Source of the DNA: Halococcus morrhuae DSM 1307
Lineage (GTDB): Archaea > Halobacteriota > Halobacteria > Halobacteriales > Halococcaceae
Direction of reading: 5' to 3'
Assembly (NCBI RefSeq): GCF_000336695.1
Contig: NZ_AOMC01000112.1
Coordinates: 1-33,776, forward strand
DNA length: 33,776 nucleotides
Both the position numbers and the translations under genes were made by a program. The notes under the pieces were generated by a model, which was given only the letters and a program-made list of their open reading frames with translations, was not told the origin of the DNA and ran no database searches. This document shows, in pieces, positions 23,904-31,814 of the stretch (within the stretch, counting starts at the first letter, position 1; each line of letters opens with the position of its first letter).

Positions 23904-24707
23904 TCAGCTGCCCGCCGTCGGTGTGATTCGGTTTTTGGCGGTTGCGACCCACGACGGCCGTTCGGGTGCGTCGGTCGCGCCGATCTTCGAATACCGATTC
24001 TCGCTGATGATTCGGGAGAGGTCTTCGTTGAATGTTGCCTCTCGTACCGCTCGATAGCTGTGGATGAATCCCCGGCTATCGACGAGCATTCTGAGACTAA
24101 CGTTGCCCCGTCTATACCCCTCATCGATCCGTGTGCTCCCGCGAACGAGATACAGCGTGGTCCCGTTGCGCTCCCGTTCAGTCACGGACGTGTTAGCGAT
24201 AAGGAACGGTTCGAGAAGGCTTCGCAGTCCCACTCCATTGGTGCCGTATCGTCCTCCGGAATGCACTTCGGATCGACGGTATGTCGTCGTTCCGTTCGGA
24301 ACTGTTCGATTCTGGAACGTTCGTCCGTCTTTCGACCAGATCGAATAGGTGGCGGTTCCGTTTCCTTTGGAGACGAGATGAACGCCCTCGCCCGGCGGTC
24401 CTGCGCGGAGCGTCCCCGCCGACTGATCGATGACCGAACCGTTCGATGCCATGCCCGTCGAATTCGACTGTATGGTGAACGACTTGTTCCGGAGGACGGA
24501 CGTGTGAGCTCCGACGAGCACACTCGGATTCTCGATTCCCTCTCCCGTAAGCCCGGGCGCGAGCTGCGGTACCGGCGTCGGGGTCGGTTCGTCGGTGGGA
24601 ACCGCTGCCGGTGTCACCGTTTCCGTCGTCTGACCACCTTCACCGAAGACGCCGCTGCAGCCGGCGAGCACGACCAACGTGGCGACGAGCAGAACGCGCA
24701 GTCTCAT
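23904..24707 (-). CDS. Predicted lipoprotein, second of a tandem pair
   Basis: A 267-residue secreted protein with a signal peptide and lipobox LAGC (C17), so it is probably lipid-anchored on the outer face of the membrane. A Pro/Thr-rich linker (about 30-52, PTDEPTPTPVPQLAPG) follows, then a domain of about 200 residues rich in Thr/Asn/Gly (RTVPNGTTTYRRS, ERNGTTLYLVRG, NVSLRMLVDSRGFIHSYR) ending in RPSWVATAKNR. Several N-x-S/T sites could be N-glycosylated. The protein is clearly paralogous to the upstream neighbour: the linker is identical over 24 residues and the C-terminal motif is shared. The start overlaps the neighbour's stop by 4 bp (ATGA), so the two are translationally coupled. The function is unknown. 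Confidence 0.85.
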   Translation of the reverse strand: MRLRVLLVATLVVLAGCSGVFGEGGQTTETVTPAAVPTDEPTPTPVPQLAPGLTGEGIENPSVLVGAHTSVLRNKSFTIQSNSTGMASNGSVIDQSAGTLRAGPPGEGVHLVSKGNGTATYSIWSKDGRTFQNRTVPNGTTTYRRSEVHSGGRYGTNGVGLRSLLEPFLIANTSVTERERNGTTLYLVRGSTRIDEGYRRGNVSLRMLVDSRGFIHSYRAVREATFNEDLSRIISENRYSKIGATDAPERPSWVATAKNRITPTAGS

Positions 24708-25549
24708 TCACGGTTCCCTGCCGTTTCAGGTCGGCGTGTCGTCGTCCGATTTTTCGCCGTTTCGATCCACGACGGCCGCTCGGGCGTTCCGGTCGTATTG
24801 ATGGCGACGAGTCGGTTCTCCGTGACGCTCTTCGTGACGGTCGCGCTGGCGGGGGCTTGTCGAACCGTCGAATATTCGCGAACGACACCACGCGAATCGA
24901 CGAGCAGTCTCACGCTCGTGTTGGGCTGCCGTCTCGTGTCGATGGTTCCGTTGATGCGGTAGAGCGTCGTCCCGTTCTCGCTGCGGCGATCGGTGATCGT
25001 CGTGTTGTCGGCGTCGAGCGCGCCGAGAAGCGACGGAAGCGTTCCGAGCGCGAACTGCATTCCCGTCCGTCTGCCCGGTGGGTTGCTGTAGGTCGTCGTC
25101 CCGTTCGCGAACGTCTGCTGGACGAAATAGTCGCCGTCGCTCGACCACGCCACGACGCGCGTCGGGATCGCTCCACGCTCCGCGGCGAAATACGGGCCGC
25201 TGCGATTTGACACGTAGCGAACCGCTCCCGTCGCTCCCACCCGTAGCGTCCCCGTCGTTTGGAGGATCGCCGAACCGTTCGCGGCCAGCGCCGTGGAGTT
25301 CGATCGCTGGGTGAACGACCGGTTCTGGAGGAACGACCGATGGGCGGCGATGAGCGCACGCGGGTTCTCGATTCCCCGCTTCGTGACGCCCGGGGCCAGT
25401 TGCGGCACCGGCGTGGGCGTCGGTTCGTCGGTCGGCACAGCGGCCGGCGTGACCGTTTCGGCCGACTCGTCGCCCCCGCCGAACACGCCGGAACAGCCGG
25501 CGAGAACGACCAGTACCGACAGCAATACCGCCGCGAACGTCCGTCGCAT
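24704..25549 (-). CDS. Predicted lipoprotein, first of a tandem pair
   Basis: A 281-residue paralogue of the downstream gene. It has a signal peptide with lipobox LAGC (C19), the same Pro/Thr-rich linker, then a Thr/Asn-rich domain with matching segments (QQTFANGTTTYSNPPG, SENGTTLYRINGT, TSVRLLVDSRGVVREYSTVR) ending RPSWIETAKNR. It differs by a longer middle section (YFAAERGAIPTRVVAWSSDG). The shared VDSRG-x-hydrophobic motif and repeated strands loosely recall LolA/LppX-type outer-surface folds, but I cannot assign a family. The ATG at 25549 is supported by an AAAGTATTTG box about 28 bp upstream. It diverges from the alanine dehydrogenase gene across 98 bp. Confidence 0.85.
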   Translation of the reverse strand: MRRTFAAVLLSVLVVLAGCSGVFGGGDESAETVTPAAVPTDEPTPTPVPQLAPGVTKRGIENPRALIAAHRSFLQNRSFTQRSNSTALAANGSAILQTTGTLRVGATGAVRYVSNRSGPYFAAERGAIPTRVVAWSSDGDYFVQQTFANGTTTYSNPPGRRTGMQFALGTLPSLLGALDADNTTITDRRSENGTTLYRINGTIDTRRQPNTSVRLLVDSRGVVREYSTVRQAPASATVTKSVTENRLVAINTTGTPERPSWIETAKNRTTTRRPETAGNRE

Positions 25550-25619
25550 GGGTTCCGTTCACAGCCATCGTGGCAAATACTTTGTCGTCTGCACGCGCTC
25601 CCTTCCGGAGGTGGTGGAG

Positions 25620-25625
25620 TTAAGA
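25620..25625 (+). promoter_or_regulatory. TATA-like box of ala
   Basis: TTAAGA, centred about 26 bp before the ATG at 25648. Confidence 0.45.
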
Positions 25626-25647
25626 CGGCGGCGCAGATACCGCCGGC

Positions 25648-26634
25648 ATGGAGACACTTCTGCTCGATCGCGAGGGGGTCGACGTGAACGCGCGGATGGG
25701 CGAGGTCATCGACGCCGTGGGCGACGCGTTCGCGGCCTACGAGCGCGGCGACGCGCTGATGCCGGCGAAGTCCTACATCGAACTCGATCAGTACAACGGC
25801 GATTTCCGTTCGATGCCGGCCTACATGGATGCCGGCGAGTGGGACGCTGCCGGCATCAAGTGGGTCAACGTCCATCCCGACAACCCCGAGAAGTTCGATC
25901 TCCCCACTGTGATCGGGACGATGATCTACTCGGACCCCGAGACTGCCGTCCCGCTCGCGATCATGGACGGCACCGAACTCACGATGAAGCGCACCGGTGC
26001 CGCGGCCGCCGTCGCCACCGATCGGCTCGCCATCCCCGAGGCACGGAGCATGGGGCTGGTCGGTGCGGGCGTCCAGTCGTACACGCAGTTGGAGGCGATC
26101 GCCGAAATCCGCCCGATCGAGGAGGTCGTCGTCTCCGATCTGGACAGCGACGCGGTCGACGCGTTCGTCGATGCCTTCTCCGACCAATTCGACGTCCGTG
26201 CCGGCTCGATCACCGAAGCCGCCGCCTGTGACGTCCTCTCGACGGTGACGCCCAGCACGGAGCCGATCGTCTCGCGGGCCGACCTCGGTGCACACACCCA
26301 CATCAACGCGATGGGGGCCGACGCCGCCGCCAAACAGGAGCTCGACCCGGAGATCCTCGTCGACGCGAAGCTGGTCATCGACGATCACGCCCAGACGACC
26401 CACTCCGGCGAGATCAGCCGTTCCTACGAGGACGGCCGCATCGACGATTCCGACATCCACGGCGCGGTCGGCGAGATCGTCGTCGGTGATCGGTCGGGTC
26501 GCACCGAGGATGACGAGATCACGGTTTTCGACAGCACCGGACTGGCGATTCAGGACGTCGCGACCGCCCACGTCATCTACGAGCACGCGAGCGAGGCCGA
26601 CGACGTCGATTCCTTCCCGCTCGTCGGTCGCTGA
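25648..26634 (+). CDS. ala: Alanine dehydrogenase / ornithine cyclodeaminase family enzyme
   Basis: A 328-residue member of the ornithine cyclodeaminase/mu-crystallin family. The archaeal branch contains the NAD-dependent alanine dehydrogenase characterised in Archaeoglobus. The Rossmann motif is GLVGAGVQSYTQLEAI (G139-x-G141), and the substrate-pocket residues K41 (MPAKSYIELD) and R54 (FRSMPAYM) together with K71 (GIKWVNVHP) are in the expected places. It probably interconverts alanine and pyruvate; ornithine or another imino acid cannot be excluded. The length is typical. The last 58 bp overlap, on the opposite strand, a possible small membrane-protein gene. It stands alone between the lipoprotein pair and leuS. 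Confidence 0.87.
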   Translation: METLLLDREGVDVNARMGEVIDAVGDAFAAYERGDALMPAKSYIELDQYNGDFRSMPAYMDAGEWDAAGIKWVNVHPDNPEKFDLPTVIGTMIYSDPETAVPLAIMDGTELTMKRTGAAAAVATDRLAIPEARSMGLVGAGVQSYTQLEAIAEIRPIEEVVVSDLDSDAVDAFVDAFSDQFDVRAGSITEAAACDVLSTVTPSTEPIVSRADLGAHTHINAMGADAAAKQELDPEILVDAKLVIDDHAQTTHSGEISRSYEDGRIDDSDIHGAVGEIVVGDRSGRTEDDEITVFDSTGLAIQDVATAHVIYEHASEADDVDSFPLVGR

Positions 26635-26819
26635 ACGACGATTTCCCACCTGGCTGCGCGGTCAGCGGCGTGGTCGAACAGTTTCGTGAGCGCCCAGACG
26701 ATCACGAGAACCGGCAACAGCGGCAGTACGACGATCAACAGTCCGACGACGATCGCCCAGCCGATGGTGCCCCTGTCGGCGATACGTAGCTGGTCGAAAC
26801 CAGCGTGGTGGCCACCCAC
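26577..26819 (-). CDS. Possible small membrane protein
   Basis: An 80-residue frame with one long hydrophobic segment (RGTIGWAIVVGLLIVVLP then LLPVLVIVWALTKLFD, about 18-48) followed by a hydrophilic tail that overlaps the 3' end of ala. The membrane segment is plausible for the short haloarchaeal membrane proteins of this style. The only start is a GTG at 26819, which lies just 8-20 bp from the nearest TATA-like sequence, closer than expected, so the gene may not be real or may be transcribed differently. I do not recognise a function. Confidence 0.4.
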   Translation of the reverse strand: MGGHHAGFDQLRIADRGTIGWAIVVGLLIVVLPLLPVLVIVWALTKLFDHAADRAARWEIVVQRPTSGKESTSSASLACS

Positions 26820-26827
26820 ACCAATGA

Positions 26828-26840
26828 TAACATAAAAAAC
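26828..26840. promoter_or_regulatory. AT-rich promoter patch between the small gene and leuS
   Basis: The stretch ATAACATAAAAAAC is centred about 30 bp before the leuS ATG at 26864 and is the probable leuS promoter. Read on the other strand it could serve the small membrane-protein frame, but the spacing is poor. Confidence 0.45.
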
Positions 26841-26863
26841 CGGCCGGGATCAATCGGTGGTAA

Positions 26864-29509
26864 ATGCAACGACAGGACACCTACGACCACGCCGCCATTG
26901 AGTCGAAGTGGCAGGAACGGTGGGCCGACGCCGACGTCTATCGGACGTCCGACGACGCCACCGATCCGAGCTACGTGCTCGCGATGTTCCCCTATCCGTC
27001 GGGCGATCTCCATATGGGCCACGTCCGGAACTACACCATCACCGACGCCTACGCCCGCTATCAGCGGCTGCAGGGCGAGGACGTGCTCCACCCGATGGGC
27101 TGGGATTCCTTCGGTCTGCCGGCCGAGAACGCGGCCATCGAGCGCGAGATCAACCCTCGTGAGTGGACGATGGACTGCATCGACACGATGAAGACCCAGA
27201 TGCAGTCGATGGGGTTCGGCTACGACTGGAACCGGGAGATCACGACCTGTGAGCCCGACTACTACCGCTGGAACCAGTGGCTGTTCAAACGGTTCTACGA
27301 GGAGGGGCTCGCCGAGCGAAAGGGTGGCGAGGTCAACTGGTGTCCGTCCTGTGAAACGGTACTGGCCGACGAACAGGTCGAGGGCGAGGCCGAACTCTGC
27401 TGGCGCTGCGGGACACCGGTCGAATCGCGCACGCTCGACCAGTGGTTCCTGACGATCACCGACTACGCCGACGAGCTGCTCGACGGCATCGACGAACTGG
27501 ACGAGTGGCCCGACAGCGTGCGCGGGATGCAGCGCAACTGGATCGGCCGTCAGGAGGGTACCACGGTGGAGTTCGAGGTGCCGGAGTTCGGCGGCATCGA
27601 GGTGTTCACGACGCGTCTCGACACGATCTACGGCGCGACCTTCTTCGCGCTCGCACCGGGCCACGAACTCACACAAGAACTGATTGCCGACGATCCTGAG
27701 CTCGCGACACAGGTCGAGACGCTCGATCCCGACGCCGACGGCGATGAGAAACGCGGCGTGTTCACCGGCGAGTACGCGATCAACCCCGCGACCGGTGAGG
27801 AAATTCCGGTCTACGTCGCCGATTTCGTCCTCTCGGACGTCGGCACGGGCGCGCTGATGGGTGTGCCGGGCCACGACCAGCGCGACCACGAGTTCGCAAC
27901 CGAGTACGACATCGACATCGAGCAGGTCGTTGCGCCCGCAGACGGCGAGGTCGAAATCGACGAGGAAGCATACACCGGCGACGGCGTGCTCGTCGACAGC
28001 GGCGAGTACGACGGCATAGAGAGTGCAGCGGCCCGCGACCGGTTGGTCGCCGATCTCGACACGGCCGCCAACCACACCCAGTATCGCCTGCGCGACTGGC
28101 TCATCTCCCGCCAGCGCTACTGGGGCACGCCGATCCCGGTCGTCCACTGCGATGAGTGTGGCCCCGTGATGGTCCCCGACGAGGAGCTCCCCGTGGAGCT
28201 TCCGGAGTTCGTCCCGACGCCGACGGGCAACCCCCTCGAAGAGGTCGATTCGTTCGTCGAGACCGAGTGTCCCGAGTGCGGTGGCCCTGCCGAGCGCGAG
28301 ACCGACACGATGGACACGTTCATGGACTCGTCGTGGTATTTCCTCAGGTTCACGTCGCCCGACAGCGAGGACGTCCCTTTCGATACCGAGCGCGCGAACG
28401 ACTGGATGCCCGTCGACGAGTACGTCGGCGGCATCGAGCACGCGATCATGCATCTGCTCTACTCGCGGTTCGTGACCCGAGCCATCGGCGACATGGAGCT
28501 GCTCGACGTCCGTGAGCCGTTCGAGCACTACCTCCCGCAGGGGATGGTCCAGCTCGACGGGACGGCGATGTCGTCGAGCAAGGGCAACGTCGTCTCGCCG
28601 GTCGAGATCATGGACGAGTACGGCGCGGACACGGCGCGGCTGTTCGTGATGGGCGCGGCCCGGCCGAGCAAGGACTTCGACTGGACCGAGCGTGGCGTCC
28701 GGTCGAGCAACGAGTTCATCGAGCGCCTGCTCGGGATGGTCGAGGCGTTCGCCGCCGACGAGACCACGACCACCGACGCCGGCGAGCGCCCGATCGACGA
28801 GTACGTCGCCCGCGAGATCGACGCGACGATCGACGAGGCGAGCGCCGGCTACGAGAACTTCCGGTTCAACGATGCGTTGCGCGAGGCGCGCGGGCTGGTC
28901 TCGCTGCTCCGGCGCTATCGCGAGCAGGCGACGCCCGACGAGCACACCTTCGAGCGTGGTCTGCACACGGCGGTGCGGCTGTTCGCACCCGTCACGCCCC
29001 ACGTCACCGAGGAGTGCTGGACGGCGCTCGGCGAGGACGGCTTCGTCGCCGCGGCCGACTGGCCCGAGGCGGCACACGATGCCGACCACGAGGCCGAGCG
29101 CCAGCTCGTCGCAAACACCCGCGAGGACGTCCGCCACATCCTCGACGTGGCGAACATCGAGGAGCCGGCGGCGATCGAAGTCGTCGTCGCGCCCGAATGG
29201 AAACACCGCGCGCTCGACGTCGCCATCGCGAGCGACGAGGACGTGGTCGGCAGCGTGATGGCCGACGAGGAACTCCGCGAGCGCGGCGAGGCGGCTGCCG
29301 ACTACGCGAAAGACCTCGCCGAGCGCCACCAATCGCTGACCGAAGCGCTCACGCCCGCCGCGGAGTTCGCGGCCCTCGAACGCGCGACGTGGCTGTTCGA
29401 GCGCGAGTTCGACGCTGAGATCCGCCTCGAACGCGCGAGCGATGCGCCGGACGATGTCGCTCGGACGGCGACGCCCGGTCGGCCCGCCATCGAGATCCAC
29501 GAGGGCTGA
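26864..29509 (+). CDS. leuS: Leucyl-tRNA synthetase, bacterial-type
   Basis: An 881-residue class I synthetase for tRNA-Leu. HIGH appears as HMGH at 50-53 (YPSGDLHMGHVRNYT). The KMSKS motif is altered to AMSSSK, with MSSSK at 569-573 (DGTAMSSSKGNVVSP); the second Lys of the motif is Ser here. A zinc-binding WCPSC/CWRC pair and the editing domain lie between the two motifs. The phrase PMGWDSFGLPAENAAIE and the total length match bacterial LeuRS, whereas archaeal/eukaryotic LeuRS is longer and has a different sequence here; the gene therefore looks like an ancient acquisition from bacteria. IleRS in this window is by contrast archaeal/eukaryotic-type. The ATG at 26864 starts 23 bp after an AT-rich promoter patch. 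Confidence 0.96.
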   Translation: MQRQDTYDHAAIESKWQERWADADVYRTSDDATDPSYVLAMFPYPSGDLHMGHVRNYTITDAYARYQRLQGEDVLHPMGWDSFGLPAENAAIEREINPREWTMDCIDTMKTQMQSMGFGYDWNREITTCEPDYYRWNQWLFKRFYEEGLAERKGGEVNWCPSCETVLADEQVEGEAELCWRCGTPVESRTLDQWFLTITDYADELLDGIDELDEWPDSVRGMQRNWIGRQEGTTVEFEVPEFGGIEVFTTRLDTIYGATFFALAPGHELTQELIADDPELATQVETLDPDADGDEKRGVFTGEYAINPATGEEIPVYVADFVLSDVGTGALMGVPGHDQRDHEFATEYDIDIEQVVAPADGEVEIDEEAYTGDGVLVDSGEYDGIESAAARDRLVADLDTAANHTQYRLRDWLISRQRYWGTPIPVVHCDECGPVMVPDEELPVELPEFVPTPTGNPLEEVDSFVETECPECGGPAERETDTMDTFMDSSWYFLRFTSPDSEDVPFDTERANDWMPVDEYVGGIEHAIMHLLYSRFVTRAIGDMELLDVREPFEHYLPQGMVQLDGTAMSSSKGNVVSPVEIMDEYGADTARLFVMGAARPSKDFDWTERGVRSSNEFIERLLGMVEAFAADETTTTDAGERPIDEYVAREIDATIDEASAGYENFRFNDALREARGLVSLLRRYREQATPDEHTFERGLHTAVRLFAPVTPHVTEECWTALGEDGFVAAADWPEAAHDADHEAERQLVANTREDVRHILDVANIEEPAAIEVVVAPEWKHRALDVAIASDEDVVGSVMADEELRERGEAAADYAKDLAERHQSLTEALTPAAEFAALERATWLFEREFDAEIRLERASDAPDDVARTATPGRPAIEIHEG

Positions 29510-29553
29510 CCTGGGTCGAAACCCATACGAGCTGCTCGGCCGGAGCTCCGCCG

Positions 29554-30018
29554 ATGGGTTCGTTCGCCACCGCCGTCCAGTCGTGCCTTCGCGAGCGCCT
29601 CGCCGTCCTCCATCCTGGATTCGCCTGGGAGATCGAACACCACGTCGCTACCACGCCGGTCGATGTCGCGGGTCGTGCCGACGATCACGTGGCCCTCGTC
29701 GAGTTGGAGTGGCGACGGGCTGACCCGGCGAACAACACCGCGAAACTGTTCCGCCATCTCGACGAGGAGACGCTCGCCGCCGACGCAGTCGACGTGTTTC
29801 AGCTCTTCACGGGCTACTACGATCTCACGAGCGGCGGGGTCTCCTCGAAACGACTGAACGCCGAGTTCGTCGGCCGGGTCGGCACTCAGGCACTCGATTC
29901 GTTTCGCTATCGCACCGTCGATTTCGCCCTCGATCCGCCGAAACGCGGCGGCGGTCGGCCCGACGACTGGGAAGCAGTGACCGACGCGACCGCTCGGGAG
30001 ATCGCTGACTATCTCTGA
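29554..30018 (+). CDS. Unknown protein with nuclease-fold-like pattern
   Basis: A 154-residue soluble protein. The segment WEIEHHVATTPVDVAGRADD followed by HVALVELEWRRADPANNTAK has the strand-Asp, strand-Glu-x-Glu arrangement (D37, E50, E52) seen in PD-(D/E)xK nuclease-like domains, although the usual final Lys is not in place (E-L-E-W-R-R), so it may be inactive or the similarity may be superficial. The rest (VDVFQLFTGYYDLTSGG, VSSKRLNAEFVGRVG) is not recognised. The ATG at 29554 follows leuS by 44 bp on the same strand, so read-through from leuS is likely. It converges with hsp20 with a gap of 39 bp. Confidence 0.65.
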   Translation: MGSFATAVQSCLRERLAVLHPGFAWEIEHHVATTPVDVAGRADDHVALVELEWRRADPANNTAKLFRHLDEETLAADAVDVFQLFTGYYDLTSGGVSSKRLNAEFVGRVGTQALDSFRYRTVDFALDPPKRGGGRPDDWEAVTDATAREIADYL

Positions 30019-30057
30019 ATCGGCCGCGGTCGGTGTGGTGGGTGGGGTGGCGAGGGG

Positions 30058-30477
30058 CTATTCGATGTCGATACTGCGCGAGTCCTCGTCGCTTGCGGCC
30101 TTGGGCAGCGTGACGGTGAGCACGCCGTTCGTGTAGGTGGCGCTGGCCTCCTCCTCCGCGACTTCCTCGGGAAGCGAGAGCGACCGACTGACCGACCGGC
30201 GACGGCGCTCGCGGCGGAGGTAGTTCCCGTCACCTTCTTCGGTGGATTCGTCGCGCTCGGCGCTGATCCGCAGGGTGCGATCGGCCACCGAGAGATCGAT
30301 ATCCTCGCGCTCGTAGCCGGGGAGATCGGCCGTGACCTCGAAGCTGTCCTCGTGATCGGCGAGATCGACCGAGAGCGACTGGGTCGCCGGGACGTTCATG
30401 TCGTCGAACTGGCCGAACTGGTCGCCCATCTGTTCGAACATCTGCTCGATCTCCTCGAAGGGGTTGCGTCGTGACAT
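30058..30477 (-). CDS. hsp20: Hsp20 / alpha-crystallin family small heat-shock protein
   Basis: A 139-residue ATP-independent holdase. The alpha-crystallin domain spans about 36-125, from SLSVDLADHEDSFEVTADLP to the signature NGVLTVTLPK. The N-terminus (RRNPFEEIEQMFEQMGDQFG) is the usual amphipathic arm, and an I-x-I-type motif (SIDIE) at the very C-terminus would promote oligomer assembly. The ATG at 30477 sits about 29 bp after a TTTAAG box that lies just beyond the pheA stop codon, so hsp20 has its own promoter despite following pheA by only 39 bp on the same strand. The large excess of Asp and Glu is typical of haloarchaeal versions. Confidence 0.94.
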   Translation of the reverse strand: MSRRNPFEEIEQMFEQMGDQFGQFDDMNVPATQSLSVDLADHEDSFEVTADLPGYEREDIDLSVADRTLRISAERDESTEEGDGNYLRRERRRRSVSRSLSLPEEVAEEEASATYTNGVLTVTLPKAASDEDSRSIDIE

Positions 30478-30502
30478 TCGCCACGGGCTACGGCCGCGAG
30501 CG

Positions 30503-30510
30503 ACTTAAAT
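30503..30510 (-). promoter_or_regulatory. TATA box of hsp20
   Basis: ATTTAAGT on the minus strand, squeezed between the pheA stop (30517) and the hsp20 ATG (30477), with leaderless spacing of about 29 bp. Confidence 0.55.
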
Positions 30511-30516
30511 CACACC

Positions 30517-31323
30517 TCACCCGACCACGTGTTCGACGTCGTAGGAGCCGAGCCGACGCACCCAGCCCTTCGCCGCTATCTCCTCGATGACCGCGATGGC
30601 CTCCTGGGTGCGCTCCTCGTAGAGCCCCGCCTCGGCGTCGAAATGGAAGACGTAATCGCCGAGGCGCTCGCCGCTCGGGCGCGATTCGATCCGTGTGAGG
30701 TTGATGCGTCGGTCGGCGAACGGTTCGAGCAGATCCAGCAGAAGGCCGGGGTAGTCGTCGTTCGGATAGACGATGAGCGAACTCTTGCCGCCCCCGGTCG
30801 AGCGTTCGTCGATCGGCGCGACGACGACGAACCGTGTCGCGTTCGAGGTGCGGTCCTGGATGTTCTCGGCGAGCACCCGGAGCTCGCCGTCGGCCGTGTC
30901 CGGGCGGCCGATCGCCGCCACCGTCGACTCCTCGCGGGCGCGCTCGACGCCGCGGGCGGTGCTCGTGACCGATTCGAGCGCCACATCCGGATGTTCCGTG
31001 TCGAGATAGCTCCGACACTGCGCGAGCGCCTGCGAATGGCTTGCCACGACGTCGAACTCGTCGTGCTGGGCGAGCAGCGCGTGACGGATCGGTGTGATGA
31101 GCTCGCGGACGACCGCCACCTCGAAGCCAGCGAGCGCGTCGAGGCTCTCGGTGACGGAGCCCTCGATGCTGTTCTCGATCGGGACGACGCCCCGATCGGC
31201 CGCACCGGTCGCGACCGCCTCGACGATGCCTGTCACCGATTCGCGGAAGGCGATCTCGTCGCCGACGGCCTGCGCTGCGCGGTGGGAGTACGTGCCGGCC
31301 GGCCCGAGCGTGACTGCCTGCAT
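30517..31323 (-). CDS. pheA: Prephenate dehydratase with ACT domain
   Basis: A 268-residue monofunctional prephenate dehydratase that makes phenylpyruvate for phenylalanine synthesis. The catalytic domain (1-175) opens MQAVTLGPAGTYSH, contains GVVPIENSIEGSV at 45-57, and ends with the TRF motif (T163-R164-F165 in TSNATRFVVV). The ACT regulatory domain (about 181-268) carries ESRP at 213-216, the phenylalanine-binding motif for feedback inhibition. No chorismate mutase domain is fused. The ATG at 31323 gives the family start; an upstream extension to 31428 is not conserved in type. It lies 56 bp after the zinc-ribbon gene on the same strand. Confidence 0.95.
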   Translation of the reverse strand: MQAVTLGPAGTYSHRAAQAVGDEIAFRESVTGIVEAVATGAADRGVVPIENSIEGSVTESLDALAGFEVAVVRELITPIRHALLAQHDEFDVVASHSQALAQCRSYLDTEHPDVALESVTSTARGVERAREESTVAAIGRPDTADGELRVLAENIQDRTSNATRFVVVAPIDERSTGGGKSSLIVYPNDDYPGLLLDLLEPFADRRINLTRIESRPSGERLGDYVFHFDAEAGLYEERTQEAIAVIEEIAAKGWVRRLGSYDVEHVVG

Positions 31324-31379
31324 GGCCGTGCCTGTCCGTCGGTGGGCAAAAGTCCGTCGCCGTCCTCGGCGAGAGAAGG

Positions 31380-31580
31380 TTACGCGTTGTTCATCCGCAG
31401 TACCGTCTCGTTGCCGCAAGCGACACATTCGGTGATGCGATAGGGTTCGCGGGAGAACTCCTGGTTCTCTCGTTTGTCGCTCTCGGTGCGCAGCTCGATC
31501 GAGACGCTATGGGGGGTGTCGCGGCCGCAGTCCTCGCAGGCTTCAGTGAGGTCGCTTGCAGATCGGCTTGTGGTTGACAT
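31380..31580 (-). CDS. Small zinc beta-ribbon protein
   Basis: A 66-residue protein with C15-x2-C18 (CEDCGRDTPH) and C52-x2-C55 (CVACGNE), which together make a four-Cys zinc ribbon with a 33-residue insert. The central part (SVSIELRTESDKRENQEFSREPYR) is charged and predicted beta. Similar small ribbon proteins are widespread in haloarchaea, with unknown roles. The ATG at 31580 is preferred over an upstream start at 31649 because a GTTTATG box lies about 29 bp before it. It precedes pheA on the same strand and may be co-transcribed with it. Confidence 0.8.
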   Translation of the reverse strand: MSTTSRSASDLTEACEDCGRDTPHSVSIELRTESDKRENQEFSREPYRITECVACGNETVLRMNNA

Positions 31581-31605
31581 CACCCGTTTCTCCGGGCGAG
31601 ACCCC

Positions 31606-31612
31606 CATAAAC
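31606..31612 (-). promoter_or_regulatory. TATA-like box of the zinc-ribbon gene
   Basis: GTTTATG on the minus strand, about 29 bp before the ATG at 31580. The remaining 31613-31780 holds AT-richer spacer with no gene. Confidence 0.45.
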
Positions 31613-31786
31613 ACCGAATTCCGTTCGTTTCGATTCCCCCGAGTTTCAACGTTTTTCGGGGTGAATACGAGAAAGAAACCCGCTCCGGCCCGATTTCGAC
31701 GAACCGTTTTCGCGGCGTGAACGGTGAAACAGTCGAAAACGGCCAAAAAACTTATTACAGCTGAGTTTCGGCCGCGATACGAGCGG

Positions 31787-31792
31787 TTAAAT
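31787..31792 (+). promoter_or_regulatory. TATA-like box of the second HIT gene
   Basis: TTAAAT, about 25 bp before the ATG at 31815. A second AT-rich stretch (AAAAAACTTATTAC) lies at about 31745-31757 and could give a longer leader. Confidence 0.45.
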
Positions 31793-31814
31793 CGATCCCT
31801 CGAATACGGCGTAC

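Noticed and set aside
22040-24124. 694-codon open frame antisense to the thermosome gene
   Set aside because: Same GC-driven artefact; the plus strand has the clear chaperonin gene with promoter.
26735-29500. 921-codon open frame antisense to leuS
   Set aside because: It mirrors a gene with complete family motifs; long antisense frames are expected from GC-rich third positions, and the translation is Val/Asp/Arg-biased with no recognisable domain.
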